DNA of 46,354 nt from Micromonospora parastrephiae (GTDB lineage: Bacteria > Actinomycetota > Actinomycetes > Mycobacteriales > Micromonosporaceae). Numbering within the stretch: the stretch's first letter is position 1; every line of letters begins with the position of its first letter. Shown here piece after piece: positions 29,612-38,216 of the stretch. The notes below the pieces were generated by a model. It made no database searches and was not told where the DNA came from. It saw nothing but the letters and a program-made list of their open reading frames with translations. Made by a program: the position numbers and the translations under genes. The DNA is taken from contig NZ_JAEVHM010000027.1 in NCBI RefSeq assembly GCF_016802865.1, positions 1-46,354 of the forward strand, given 5' to 3'.

Positions 29612-30383
29612 TGCTGACCGTGGATCGCCTGTGTGCCGGCTACGCCGGGGGGATCGTGCTGCACGAGGTCAGCCTCCGGGTACGCCCGGGCAGCATCCAG
29701 GCGTGGTGGGTCGCAACGGGGCGGGCAAGAGCACGCTCGTGCACACGATCGCCGGGCTGGTGCGTGCCTCCAGTGGTCGCATCGAGATCGGCGGCGTGCC
29801 CGTGGCGGGCCGGCAACCGCACCGCATCGCCCAGTCCGGGGTCGGTCTCGTGCCGCAGGGCCGGCGGGTCTTCTCCCGGCTGACCGTGGCCGAGCACCTG
29901 GTCCTGGCGGCCGCGCCGTGGCGGGCCGCCACTCCCGGCGGCGAGGGCTGGACGGTCGCCCGGATCCTCGAACTGCTGCCGAGGCTGGCGGTGCGGCTGA
30001 GACACCGCGGCTGCGAGCTCTCCGGCGGCGAGCAGCAGATGCTGGCGATAGCGCGCGCGCTCCTCGGCCAACCGCGGGTGCTGCTGCTCGACGAGCCGTG
30101 TGAGGGTCTCTCCCCCGACCTGGCGGCGCGCGTCCGCGAACTCATCAGTGCCCTCGCCGCCGACGGCTTGACCGTGCTGCTCGTGGAGCAGCAACTCCAG
30201 CACGCGATCGACGTCGCGGACCGGGTGGCGGTCCTGGAGTACGGCCGGGTGGTCTACGACCGACCGACCGTCGAGGCCCGCGTCGATCCGGCACCACTGG
30301 TGGCGATGTTGAGCGTCGCCGCCGCCGTCCCACCGCCCCCGACCAACCGGCCCGCGCCTCGGCTCTGGGCCGACACCCCGTAG
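29611..30383 (+). pseudogene. LivF-type ABC ATPase gene with a one-base frameshift
   Basis: The ATG overlaps the preceding stop by one base. The first 31 codons read MLTVDRLCAGYAGGIVLHEV...RPGSIQA, a normal LivF start. At 29703/29704 the frame breaks: the correct continuation VGRNGAGKSTLVHTIAGL (Walker A) is in another frame. Inserting one base after codon 31 would give GSIQA-x-VGRNGAGKST, as expected. The second frame then carries everything else to 30383: signature ELSGGEQQMLAIARALL, Walker B VLLLDEPCEGLS and H-loop VLLVEQQLQHA. As written, translation from 29611 stops at 29883 without Walker A. Either a real loss-of-function mutation or a sequencing indel. Confidence 0.88.
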
Positions 30384-30415
30384 TCACCCGACCCTTCTCG
30401 GAGAGGTAGACACCG

Positions 30416-31219
30416 ATGACAGCCGCTACCGGCGATGGCACGTACACGTTCGACAACGGTGCACCGGACGCCGTTCCCCAGATGCACGCGCTGGAGTCCT
30501 TCCTGGACCCGATCACGATGCGCCGTCTGGCCCGCCCGGTGCTGCGACCGGGAGCGACCTGCTGGGAGGTCGGTGCGGGTGGCGGCTCGATGGCTCGGCG
30601 GATCGCCCGCGCGGTCGGCGACGACGGTCAGGTGCTGGCCACGGACATCGACCCTACACACCTCGTGGCCGAGGGCAACCTGCGCGTACGGCGGCACGAC
30701 GTCCGCACCGAACCGCCACCCGGGGACGCGTTCGATGTGATCCACGCCCGGCTGGTGCTGCTGCACCTCCCCGACCGACGACGGGTCCTGCGTACGCTCA
30801 CCGGCGCGCTGGCTCCCGGCGGGTGGCTCGTGGTCGAGGAGTTCGACTGCACCACGCCGCTGCGGGTGCTGACCGCACCGACGGACGACGCGGCGAAGCT
30901 CTTCGCGCAGGTCATGGAAACTATGATGGGTGTCCTGGAGGACCACGACGCCGACCTGGGGTGGGCGCAGGACGTGCACACCGAGATGGCCCTCGCCGGC
31001 CTGACCGACCTGGACACCATCACCCACTCGCAGAGCTGGGCCGGCGGTTCGACCGGAACCTCGCTCTACGAGACGAACTCACGCCAGTTGGAGCCGGACC
31101 TGCTCGCCGCGGGGCTGTCGCCCAACCAACTGAGCGCCTTCCGGCGGCTGGTCCGTGACCCCAGTTTCGCCGTCATGTCGTACCACTTCGTCTCCACGCG
31201 GGGCCGTCTACCGAGCTGA
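30416..31219 (+). CDS. Class I SAM-dependent methyltransferase
   Basis: A 267-residue methyltransferase; the ATG follows GGAGAGG. Motif I WEVGAGGGSMARRIA is at ~50-64, with ATDIDPTHL and FDVIHARLVLLHLPDRRRVL downstream (motifs II-IV), then LAPGGWLVVEEFD. These place it in the Methyltransf_11/25-like group acting on small molecules. It follows the importer genes by 32 bases and is followed by a strong terminator, so it is probably the last gene of that operon. Confidence 0.9.
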   Translation: MTAATGDGTYTFDNGAPDAVPQMHALESFLDPITMRRLARPVLRPGATCWEVGAGGGSMARRIARAVGDDGQVLATDIDPTHLVAEGNLRVRRHDVRTEPPPGDAFDVIHARLVLLHLPDRRRVLRTLTGALAPGGWLVVEEFDCTTPLRVLTAPTDDAAKLFAQVMETMMGVLEDHDADLGWAQDVHTEMALAGLTDLDTITHSQSWAGGSTGTSLYETNSRQLEPDLLAAGLSPNQLSAFRRLVRDPSFAVMSYHFVSTRGRLPS

Positions 31220-31326
31220 GAACTGACGGGTCACCGCGCGGAGAGCGGTCGCGCCGTCCGTACCTCACCCTCCGCAGCGCCCCCTCGCCTCGCTGAGCCG
31301 GACAGCTCTGCGGAGGCGGCGACCGC

Positions 31327-31360
31327 ACCGGCCGGGCTCCCCGCCAGGAGCCCGGCCGGT
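31327..31360 (+). terminator. Strong hairpin terminator after the importer/methyltransferase operon
   Basis: ACCGGCCGGGCTCC, loop CCGCCA, GGAGCCCGGCCGGT: a perfect 14-bp stem about 107 bases after the methyltransferase stop. Confidence 0.75.
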
Positions 31361-31503
31361 CTGCGCCGATGCGCCTGGCCGGGTTGCGGGTCGTGCGCTC
31401 TGTCGGGCGGCGGGTGAGTGGCGAGGTCTGCGTCCACCTCCCCAAATCGGCCCGAACGGGGCAGACGACCGTGACAGAACCCCGCGTATAGCACGATTGG
31501 GTC

Positions 31504-32154
31504 GTGCCTCCCGAACACGACTTTCCGCGGCTCACGCGTCAACCGGGCCGACTGGCGGCTTTCAGCGACGCTGTCTTCGCCATCGCCGTGACGCTCCTCG
31601 TGCTGGAGATTCAACCGCCGCAGGACTTCGGGCATCTCCTGCGGGGCCTCGGGGCGTTGTGGCCTTCGTACCTGGCGTACGCGCTGAGCTTCCTGCTCAT
31701 CGGGCAGGTGTGGGTCAACCATCACGTCATGTTCGATCGCGTCCGGCACGTCGACCGTGAGGTTCTGTTCCTCAACACGGTGCTCTTGATGGTCATCGCG
31801 TTCCTGCCGTTCTCCACGTCGCTACTCGCCGACGCGCTCCGCGCGGAGCAGGGGCTACGGACGGCGGTCGTCGTCTACGGCAGCACACTGTGGACGGCCG
31901 CAGCCCTTTTCAACATCATCTGGGCCCATCTCCGCCGCGCCAAACTGCTGGACCCCAGTCTCGGCCCCTTCGGCGTCCGGGCCATCGGCCGCCGATTCGC
32001 GCTCGCGCTGGTCTGGATCGGCTGCGGCATCCTCGTCGGCGCGTTCGTGCCGATCGCGGGCGTCGCCATCATCGCCGGCTTCCTGCCCGCCTATTACCTA
32101 CCGATCCGAGGCGAGTACGGCGAGGACAGCAGGACCACCGAACGGTCCGACTGA
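31504..32154 (+). CDS. TMEM175-family potassium channel-like membrane protein (DUF1211)
   Basis: A 216-residue membrane protein with about six TM segments. The diagnostic motif RLAAFSDAVFAIAVTLLVLE (FSD at ~20-22) in TM1 is the selectivity signature of TMEM175 channels. HHVMFDRVRHVDREVLFLNT in the loop after TM3 and PFSTSLLAD in TM4 also match. Bacterial TMEM175 has one six-TM repeat and assembles as a tetramer conducting K+. The GTG start gives the expected short N-terminus. Confidence 0.87.
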   Translation: MPPEHDFPRLTRQPGRLAAFSDAVFAIAVTLLVLEIQPPQDFGHLLRGLGALWPSYLAYALSFLLIGQVWVNHHVMFDRVRHVDREVLFLNTVLLMVIAFLPFSTSLLADALRAEQGLRTAVVVYGSTLWTAAALFNIIWAHLRRAKLLDPSLGPFGVRAIGRRFALALVWIGCGILVGAFVPIAGVAIIAGFLPAYYLPIRGEYGEDSRTTERSD

Positions 32155-32255
32155 ACGGACCGGGAACGCGTACCCCTCGGAAGCCGACGGACCGGGCGAA
32201 TACCACGGCCGGGACCAGCCGGGGCCGCTGCCGAGGCCGGGGCAGGCCGGGAACG

Positions 32256-33548
32256 TCAGCGGTTGAGGTAGGCCGCCAGGCCGCCGAGTTCCTCGCTCGC
32301 GATGAACACTGACCGCACATTGAGGATGGCTTCCTCGACGTGCGTGGAGCAGCCCCACGCTGAGTCACCCCACGAATCGGCGATCTTGATCTCGGCCGCT
32401 TCGGTGCAGCCGGAGGGGCCACCGAGTTGGCAGCGCTCGGGGTGCGGCACGGCGGCCTGCGCGGCGGCGGCGGCACGCACCCGGGCAGCGAGTTCCGCGG
32501 CGGCGGCGGCACGTTGCTCGGCTTCGGCGCGCAGTTCCCGCTCCGCGCGTACCGCCTTGGCCAGCTCGTCATGGGCTGACTTGGCGCGGGCTTCGGCAGA
32601 CGCCTTCGCCTGTTCGATGTGGTGCCGTTCGATGGCCAGGGCCGCGGTGCCGGCGAAGACCCGGGTGAGGGCGAGGTCAGCGTCCTGTGGGACCCGCGGG
32701 GTGCGGTGGTACATGGCGAAGGTGCCCAGCAGGCCGCCGTCGCGGGCCAGGATCGGGGTGGACCAGCAGGCGGCCAGTCCGGCCTGGTCGGCCAGGTGCC
32801 GGAAGTCGTCCCAGAACGGGTCGGTGGTGATGTCGGTGACGATGACCGGTTCCCGCCGGTGAGCGGCGGTGCCGCAGGAGCCGACACCTTCACCGGTGGC
32901 GATCCCGTCGATGGCCTGGTTGTAGAAGTCGGGCAGGCTCGGCGCGGCACCGTGGCGCAGGTGCCGGCCGTCAGGATCGGCGAGGAGAACGGAGACGAGC
33001 ACCTCCTGCGGTGCGAGATTCTCGATACAGCGGGCCATCCCGTCGAGCACCTCGGTCAGGGGTGCCTGGCGGGCGATCTGCTCCAGCAGGGCACGGTGTT
33101 CGACCATCAGCCGTTGGGCATGCTTGACCTGGGTGGTCTCCACGCCGAGAACTCGAATCCCGGTCACGTCGCCGTCGGCGTCTCGACGCGGCTCACAGGT
33201 GAAGTCGAAGAACGTCTCGCGCGCGTGCGGACCACCGCCCAGCACGACCCGGACGTCACGGCCGGTCTGGGGCTCACTTGTGCGGTAGACCTGATCCAGC
33301 AGAGCGATGAAGTCTTGACCGGCCAGTTCGGGCATCAGGTCCACGAGCGCGACGCCGGTGCGAAAACGTTCCTCGCCGATGCTGGCAAAGAACGTCGGGT
33401 TGGCCGTCTCCACCAGGTGGGCCGGCCCCGCAAGCGACGCGAAAAGGGCGGTGGACTGCCCGAACAATGCCCGCAGATCCTCCTCCGCTGCCTGCCCGGC
33501 AACGGCCGGATCCGGAGCAGCCGGCCGTCGGCCTGATACCGCTGTCAT
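32256..33548 (-). CDS. PAS-GAF sensor protein with coiled coil and Cys-rich C-terminal tail
   Basis: A 430-residue cytoplasmic protein. A PAS domain (~25-150: ALFASLAGPAHLVETANPTF, FDFTCEPRRDADGDVTGIRV) is followed by a GAF domain (~155-315: LAPQEVLVSVLLADPDGRHL, GEGVGSCGTAAHRREPVIV, DPFWDDFRHLA, CWSTPILARDGGLLGTFAMY). Then comes an Ala/Glu/Arg-rich coiled coil (~318-375) and a ~50-residue tail with three Cys and a His (RCQLGGPSGC...WGCSTHVEE). There is no kinase, phosphatase or GGDEF domain, so the output is probably a protein contact or the tail itself. Neighbouring STAS and PP2C genes suggest a stress partner-switching context. The tail is the odd part; see findings. Confidence 0.85.
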   Translation of the reverse strand: MTAVSGRRPAAPDPAVAGQAAEEDLRALFGQSTALFASLAGPAHLVETANPTFFASIGEERFRTGVALVDLMPELAGQDFIALLDQVYRTSEPQTGRDVRVVLGGGPHARETFFDFTCEPRRDADGDVTGIRVLGVETTQVKHAQRLMVEHRALLEQIARQAPLTEVLDGMARCIENLAPQEVLVSVLLADPDGRHLRHGAAPSLPDFYNQAIDGIATGEGVGSCGTAAHRREPVIVTDITTDPFWDDFRHLADQAGLAACWSTPILARDGGLLGTFAMYHRTPRVPQDADLALTRVFAGTAALAIERHHIEQAKASAEARAKSAHDELAKAVRAERELRAEAEQRAAAAAELAARVRAAAAAQAAVPHPERCQLGGPSGCTEAAEIKIADSWGDSAWGCSTHVEEAILNVRSVFIASEELGGLAAYLNR

Positions 33549-33802
33549 GTCGTGGCCTGCCTCTCGACCGCGGACGCGTGGAATGGAGGATGAGATACCA
33601 CCGATGACGTTGCCAGCCGCATCTGTGGATCACGCGCTTGAGCGTTACCAACCTACGGGACACTGCCTTCCGTCGCCTGCACGGGGATGGGCGTTCCGTC
33701 ACGCTTCAAGGGCTTCCCGGCATGGACCGACCGATCGCTGCCGTGCTCGTCGTCGCAGTGTCGTCCGTCGCCGGCCGCAGCGCCAGACGACGCCCGAAGA
33801 CC

Positions 33803-34246
33803 TCAGTCCGTGGTGGATCCGGTCACTTCGACGACCGAGACGGGAGTACCCAGTTCGACGGTGCGGGAGACGGTGCAAAGTCGATCGTGCGACTGCTGCA
33901 GCGACCGGGGCAGCGCCTCGCGCGCCCTGTCGCCGTCCGCACCCGGGGGGAACGTCACGGTGAATTCGACCCGGAGGTTCTGCATCCGATTTCCTCCGGC
34001 CTCGTCCCGGATCTTGTCACCAGTGACGTCGACGGAGAACCGGGTCGGCTCGGCTCGGCGGCTGGTGATGTGGTCCACGTCGATCGCAGTGCAGCCGCCG
34101 ATGGCGGCCAGCAGCAGTTCCACCGGTGTAAAGCTGGCGTCCTCGCCCGCGCCCATCGACATCGATCCGCCGCGGACATTCCGCACGACGTAGTTCCCCA
34201 CGCTGGTGCGCTCGATCTCCACCGAGCGGAAGGTGTCGTCACTCAT
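33803..34246 (-). CDS. OsmC-family protein
   Basis: A 147-residue OsmC-like protein. The central segment FTPVELLLAAIGGCTAIDVDHI carries the family Cys (residue ~52), and FSVDVTGDKIRDEAGG and LRVEFTVTFPP follow. OsmC proteins reduce organic hydroperoxides using two Cys; only the first (peroxidatic) Cys is in the standard place, with LCTVSRTVELGTPVSV at ~125-140 supplying the second. Predicted role: peroxide detoxification in the cytoplasm. Confidence 0.88.
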   Translation of the reverse strand: MSDDTFRSVEIERTSVGNYVVRNVRGGSMSMGAGEDASFTPVELLLAAIGGCTAIDVDHITSRRAEPTRFSVDVTGDKIRDEAGGNRMQNLRVEFTVTFPPGADGDRAREALPRSLQQSHDRLCTVSRTVELGTPVSVVEVTGSTTD

Positions 34247-34335
34247 GACAGGAAAACTACTACCCCGACTCCGAGCCAGGAGCCCGGCCGGCCGATCGGC
34301 GCAGCCGGATGGTTCGCTTCGTCGGCCAGGCCCGC

Positions 34336-34632
34336 TCAGTGGGCGGGATTCGGCGTGTGGGGCCGCCGACCCAGCTGGTGCCAGTCGGTCTCCACGACGT
34401 CGACGCCGTAGTGTTCCGCGGCGGCGAGGATGTTCTGGAACGCCAGATCACGGTCGTCGTCGTCGACGCCCTGCACCTGGTCGAACCGGGCAACGGCGTT
34501 ACGGACGTGAGCCGCGTCCGTCAGCGGTTCCTTGCGCTTGCCGGGAAACGCGAAAACGCTCTCCGGCAGCTCACGCTCGTCTTTCTCGGACAGGGTGCCG
34601 TGCTCCTCGTGGGGCTTCCAGGTGGGTGTCAT
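34336..34632 (-). CDS. Unknown protein (DUF6582-like)
   Basis: A 98-residue protein beginning MTPTWKPHEEHGTLSEKDER. The region LPESVFAFPGKRKEPLTDAA, then HVRNAVARFDQVQGV, resembles a small family of actinobacterial/phage-associated proteins (LP-x-S-x-FA-x-PG-x-R...L-x-D-x-H-x-R-x-A). The start at 34632 is preferred because the extra 46 residues of the longer frame (to 34770) look unlike protein. No function is known. Confidence 0.65.
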   Translation of the reverse strand: MTPTWKPHEEHGTLSEKDERELPESVFAFPGKRKEPLTDAAHVRNAVARFDQVQGVDDDDRDLAFQNILAAAEHYGVDVVETDWHQLGRRPHTPNPAH

Positions 34633-34787
34633 CGCCCACCAATACCCACTCGTCACCCGCTGGCACCCCCACACCGGATATTTCGACGCGGCCTGCTCGA
34701 CAGCGCGCCAGTGCCTCCGAGCGGCTCGCGGCAGTTCGCCCGGCGGCAGAATAGGGTAGGCGGGAATCATCGGCTTGGAGGCGTGTT

Positions 34788-35153
34788 GTGGATCTGCTGT
34801 TGTCAGTCCGGCCGGGCCGGGATTGCACCGTGCTCGAGGTGCGCGGGGAACTGGACATGGCGACGTCCCCGCAGTTGCGCGAAGGTCTGCAACAGTTGAT
34901 TGACGCCGGTGACCGCCAGGTAGTGGTGGATCTGGCCGGGGTGGGGTTCATGGACTCCAGCGCGCTGGGCGCGCTGGTGGTCATGTTCAAGGCGTTGCGT
35001 GACGTCGACGGCAGGTTGAGCCTCGCCGCGGCGCAGCCTGCCGTGCGCAGCGTCCTGACGGTCACGTCCGTGGACAAGGTTATCGACGTGTATGACAGCG
35101 CGCAGGCCGCTGAAGCCGATGTACCGTCCACGGACGGCGCGACCGGCCGGTAG
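34788..35153 (+). CDS. STAS-domain anti-sigma factor antagonist
   Basis: A 121-residue SpoIIAA-type protein; the GTG start follows TTGGAGG. The STAS motif VVVDLAGVGFMDSSALGALV includes the phosphorylatable serine at ~57/58. In partner switching, the unphosphorylated form binds an anti-sigma kinase and releases a sigma factor; the PP2C phosphatase encoded convergently 4 bases away could dephosphorylate it. No anti-sigma kinase or sigma factor gene is in the window. Confidence 0.92.
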   Translation: MDLLLSVRPGRDCTVLEVRGELDMATSPQLREGLQQLIDAGDRQVVVDLAGVGFMDSSALGALVVMFKALRDVDGRLSLAAAQPAVRSVLTVTSVDKVIDVYDSAQAAEADVPSTDGATGR

Positions 35154-35157
35154 TCAG

Positions 35158-36387
35158 TCAGGCGGCAGAGGTGCTGGCACGCGCCTGGTCGGCGCCGGCG
35201 CTGCTACGCCGGCCCTCGCCGTGTCCGCCGTGCCAGTCGAGGATGAACAGGGTGGCGTCATCGGCCAGAGTTGGTCCGCTGACCTCGAGTACGGCGTCGG
35301 CCAACGCCCGGACAGCCTCGCGCGGGTGCAGACCGCCGAACGATCGCAGCATGGTCGGTAGATCCAGGCTGGCGGCGCCGCGGTCCCGCATGCCATCGGT
35401 GGTCACCACCAGACGGTCGCCTGGTCGCAGCGTGATCTCACCGGCGCGGTAACCAGCTTCGGCGAACATGCCCAGGGGAAAGTTGGCCGGTAACGACAGC
35501 GTCCGGGTGTCCCCGTCGCGTACCAGCAGCGGCGGCACGTGCCCGGCGTTGAGCAGCGCGCATATCCCGGTGCGTAGGTCGAGGCGGCCGAGGATCGCGG
35601 TGAGGTAACTGCCGGGCACGGCGGCGTTTTCGGCCACCTCGGCATTCGCGGACTCGGCCTGCCCGATCAGACCAACCCCGCGGCGGCGGCTGTTGCGCAG
35701 ACTACCCACTCCCAGGGTGGCAGTTAGCGCGCTGGCCACCCCGTGGCCCATCGCGTCGGTGACGCTGAAATGCAACACGTCCCGGGCAAGGCTGTAGTCG
35801 AAGGTGTCCCCGCCGACGCTTGCTGCGGGCTCCAGCCAGCCGGACAGGGTGAACGCATTACCCTCGCAGGTGAACGAGCCGGGCAGCAGGCGGCGCTGGA
35901 TCTCTCCGGACAGGGTGAACGGGGTCGTGCGTTGTCCCCACTCGAACAGGTCCGTGTACCGCCGGTTGGCAATCACCACGAACGCCAGCACGTGCGCCGT
36001 GCGGGCGATCTCCTGCAACGTCGGCGGGGAGGGCTCGTCCGGCAGGGTCATTTCGAGCAGGCCGATAGCCTCACCACGGTCGGTCACCGGCGCCAACACC
36101 GTCCACCCGTCAGGCTGCGCGACAACCTGCGCCGTCTGGCTGCGTAGCGCCTGCTCGGCGAGGCCGCCGTCGAACGGCATCACCGTGGCAACCTCATCAC
36201 CGTGTCGGCGTCCGTCACCGGCACCGTCGAACGGCACATGGGCCAACCGGACCAGCGCCCGACCGCTGAGGTCCGCGATCAGGAACGCGACGCTACGCGC
36301 CCCCAGCGCCGCACCAAGTTCCCGGGTGACCGCCTCGACCGCCTCGACCGGCGAGGCGTTCTCCGCCGCACCCAACATATCGGCCAT
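35158..36387 (-). CDS. GAF-PP2C (SpoIIE/RsbU-type) serine phosphatase
   Basis: A 409-residue phosphatase. The start at 36387 (MADMLGAAENAS) follows GAGGG. An N-terminal GAF-like sensor domain (~15-150, ALGARSVAFLIADLSGRALV, VLAPVTDRGEAIGLLEM) precedes a SpoIIE-type PP2C domain (~175-395). Metal and active-site motifs: SVGGDTFDYSLARDVLHFSV, TDAMGHGVASALTA, LLNAGHVPPLLV, TTDGMRDRG and ADDATLFIL. Such enzymes dephosphorylate STAS antagonists in stress-sigma pathways; the adjacent STAS gene is the natural partner. Confidence 0.92.
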   Translation of the reverse strand: MADMLGAAENASPVEAVEAVTRELGAALGARSVAFLIADLSGRALVRLAHVPFDGAGDGRRHGDEVATVMPFDGGLAEQALRSQTAQVVAQPDGWTVLAPVTDRGEAIGLLEMTLPDEPSPPTLQEIARTAHVLAFVVIANRRYTDLFEWGQRTTPFTLSGEIQRRLLPGSFTCEGNAFTLSGWLEPAASVGGDTFDYSLARDVLHFSVTDAMGHGVASALTATLGVGSLRNSRRRGVGLIGQAESANAEVAENAAVPGSYLTAILGRLDLRTGICALLNAGHVPPLLVRDGDTRTLSLPANFPLGMFAEAGYRAGEITLRPGDRLVVTTDGMRDRGAASLDLPTMLRSFGGLHPREAVRALADAVLEVSGPTLADDATLFILDWHGGHGEGRRSSAGADQARASTSAA

Positions 36388-36711
36388 GATCCGCCCTCGA
36401 CTGCTCTGCACTGTCAGAGCCTACGAGACTCGGGCCGGTCGCCGCCGAGCACGGGGACGGTCACCGCTGCGTCGCCATTCCAGCCGGCCACAGTTCAGGG
36501 CCCACCGGTGGAGGGCCCCGACCCCCTCGACCACCGCACGGGTCCCGTCCTCCGCACAGCCGTTCTCTCACAACGTGCGGAAACGACAGATCAGGGCGGC
36601 CGACACCCGAGGGTGTTGACCTCCATGCACGTCTGCCGATTAGACACATGGACTCGGCGATCGAGTCCGACAATCAGCACCATAAGGTCACGTCTAGTTC
36701 AGGGGGTAGTC

Positions 36712-36939
36712 ATGGCGAGAAAGAGAAAATCCACCGTACGGCAGGCACTCATCCTTGCCTTCGCGGCTGGGGCGGTGACCGGAGCGGCGGGCACGTTCAC
36801 ACTGCGACGCCGCCGGCAGGATGACGGCTTCCCGACGGGCGACGGCCACCTGGACGAGGGCATCGCCGCGTCGCTCGACGGTCGTATCGACGCCCCGTCT
36901 CAGGGGCCTGCGAGCAGGACCGCGGCGCAGCACCGTTGA
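36712..36939 (+). CDS. Small membrane-anchored protein
   Basis: A 75-residue protein starting MARKRKSTVRQALILAFAAG after GGGGG. A basic N-terminus and one hydrophobic segment (~12-30) suggest a single-pass inner-membrane protein with a charged tail. No family is recognised. It precedes the holin-like and DUF3618 genes by about 30 bases and likely shares their transcript. Confidence 0.7.
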   Translation: MARKRKSTVRQALILAFAAGAVTGAAGTFTLRRRRQDDGFPTGDGHLDEGIAASLDGRIDAPSQGPASRTAAQHR

Positions 36940-36969
36940 CCCCGGCAGCGCCCCGGACCACGTCACTGT

Positions 36970-37422
36970 GTGAGAGAGATGAGAGTTTCGATGCCAGAAC
37001 GTCCTAGCGGTGCCCCCGGCCCCGCGTCTGCTGAGACGCCGGTCGCCGAGTTGGTGCAGCGCGCCACCGACCAGATCACCCGGCTGGTTCGCGACGAGCT
37101 GACGATGGCGCGGGCGGAGATGACCGCCAAGGGCAAGCGTGCGGGCGTCGGCGCCGGACTGCTCGGTGGAGGTGCCATGCTTGGCCTCTTCGCCGGGGGA
37201 ACCGCCGTCGCCACGATCGTGCTGGCCCTGGCCGCGATCATGCCTGACGCGGTGGCCGCCCTGATCGTCACGGTGATCCTGGCTATCGCCGCCGCCATCG
37301 CCGCCCGGCGCGGCAAGAAGCAGGTCAGCGAGGCTATGCCTGCCACACCCACAGCGACCAGAGACAGCGTGCGAGCCGACGCCGAGACGATACGCGGCGC
37401 AGCGAGTCGGAGGCAGCCATGA
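36970..37422 (+). CDS. Actinobacterial holin-X/phage holin-like membrane protein
   Basis: A 150-residue protein of the putative actinobacterial Holin-X type. The N-terminal amphipathic region VAELVQRATDQITRLVRDEL, then MARAEMTAKGKRAGVGAGLL, is diagnostic, followed by two TM segments (~75-120). The name comes from the family; no phage context exists here, and such genes usually sit beside DUF3618 genes in envelope-stress operons. The start may be GTG 36970, ATG 36979 or ATG 36991. ATGA overlap with the next gene. Confidence 0.85.
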   Translation: MREMRVSMPERPSGAPGPASAETPVAELVQRATDQITRLVRDELTMARAEMTAKGKRAGVGAGLLGGGAMLGLFAGGTAVATIVLALAAIMPDAVAALIVTVILAIAAAIAARRGKKQVSEAMPATPTATRDSVRADAETIRGAASRRQP

Positions 37423-37892
37423 GTACACCAGCCGGAAGCGGCGACCCGGATCAGACCCGACGTGACATCCAGCAGACACGCGCGGAACTCGGGGAAACCG
37501 TAGCCGCCCTGAGCGCCAAGACCGACGTCAAGGCCCGTGCCCGCACCAAGGCCACCACCACCGCCGGAGGACTCCGCCAGCGCGTCACCCAAGCCGGCCA
37601 GTCGGCGAAGACCAAGGCCACGCAGCTGGCCCAGACGATGAGCCAGAAGGCCTCTCAGCGCGCCAAGCCGGTTGCGCAGAAAGCACAACAGGCCACTTCG
37701 TCGGTACGCGACTCAGCGAAAGCCGGTGCGCAGGCCACCGGCAAGGCCGAGTCGACCTTGATTGCCTCCGCTCGCGCCGCGACCACCAGGATCGGGAGCT
37801 CGGTGCGCGCAAGACCTGTACCGGTCCTCGCCGCCGCTGGCACTGCGGCCACCCTCGCGATCATCGCCTACCGACGCCGCTGGCCCCGGTAG
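37419..37892 (+). CDS. DUF3618 membrane protein
   Basis: A 157-residue protein. The N-terminal DUF3618 motif DPDQTRRDIQQTRAELGETV is clear and continues AALSAKTDVKARAR. A long Lys/Ala/Gln-rich amphipathic helix of apolipophorin/LEA-like composition follows (~45-125), then a C-terminal TM (VLAAAGTAATLAIIAYRRR). Likely an inner-membrane protein stabilising envelope or cytoplasm under stress; function not established. The ATG overlaps the previous stop. Confidence 0.87.
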   Translation: MSTPAGSGDPDQTRRDIQQTRAELGETVAALSAKTDVKARARTKATTTAGGLRQRVTQAGQSAKTKATQLAQTMSQKASQRAKPVAQKAQQATSSVRDSAKAGAQATGKAESTLIASARAATTRIGSSVRARPVPVLAAAGTAATLAIIAYRRRWPR

Positions 37893-38216
37893 GCAGCCCG
37901 GCGGAGTGTCTCGACGCCACTGGTCCTGGCTGAACGTCGGGGTCGATGGCGTCGCGTCGCAGGCTCCGGCCAGGCTTGGTGGCGCTCACCCTCGCCGGCG
38001 TCGGTGTGGTCGACGCCGTCGGTGACAGGGTTGACCCGGGCCGGGTCGGTCAGCGTGTGGCTGTTCATGGCAGCCGCCGGGCGGCCCACCGGCACCGAGT
38101 TCGCACCGCGCCCCCGCCCGGGAACCAGGCGGTGGTCCGCTCCGCGCGCCGTCGAACGGTCGCCACCGGGGACGCGGAGCGGACGAACCGCTACGGGACG
38201 AGCGCCTGGTTCACCG
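37893..38216. other. Gap between convergent genes
   Basis: No gene is supported in these 324 bases. Short stretches resemble broken coding sequence (LVALTLAGVGVVDAVGDRV in one frame near 37970-38030, VWLFMAAAGRPTGTEFAPRP in another from 38055), so a decayed gene remnant is possible, but no family was recognised. Confidence 0.35.

Noticed and set aside
36970..37422. Holin-like gene as evidence of a prophage
   Set aside because: No lysin, structural or integrase genes are nearby; this family is common in actinobacterial chromosomes next to DUF3618 genes.
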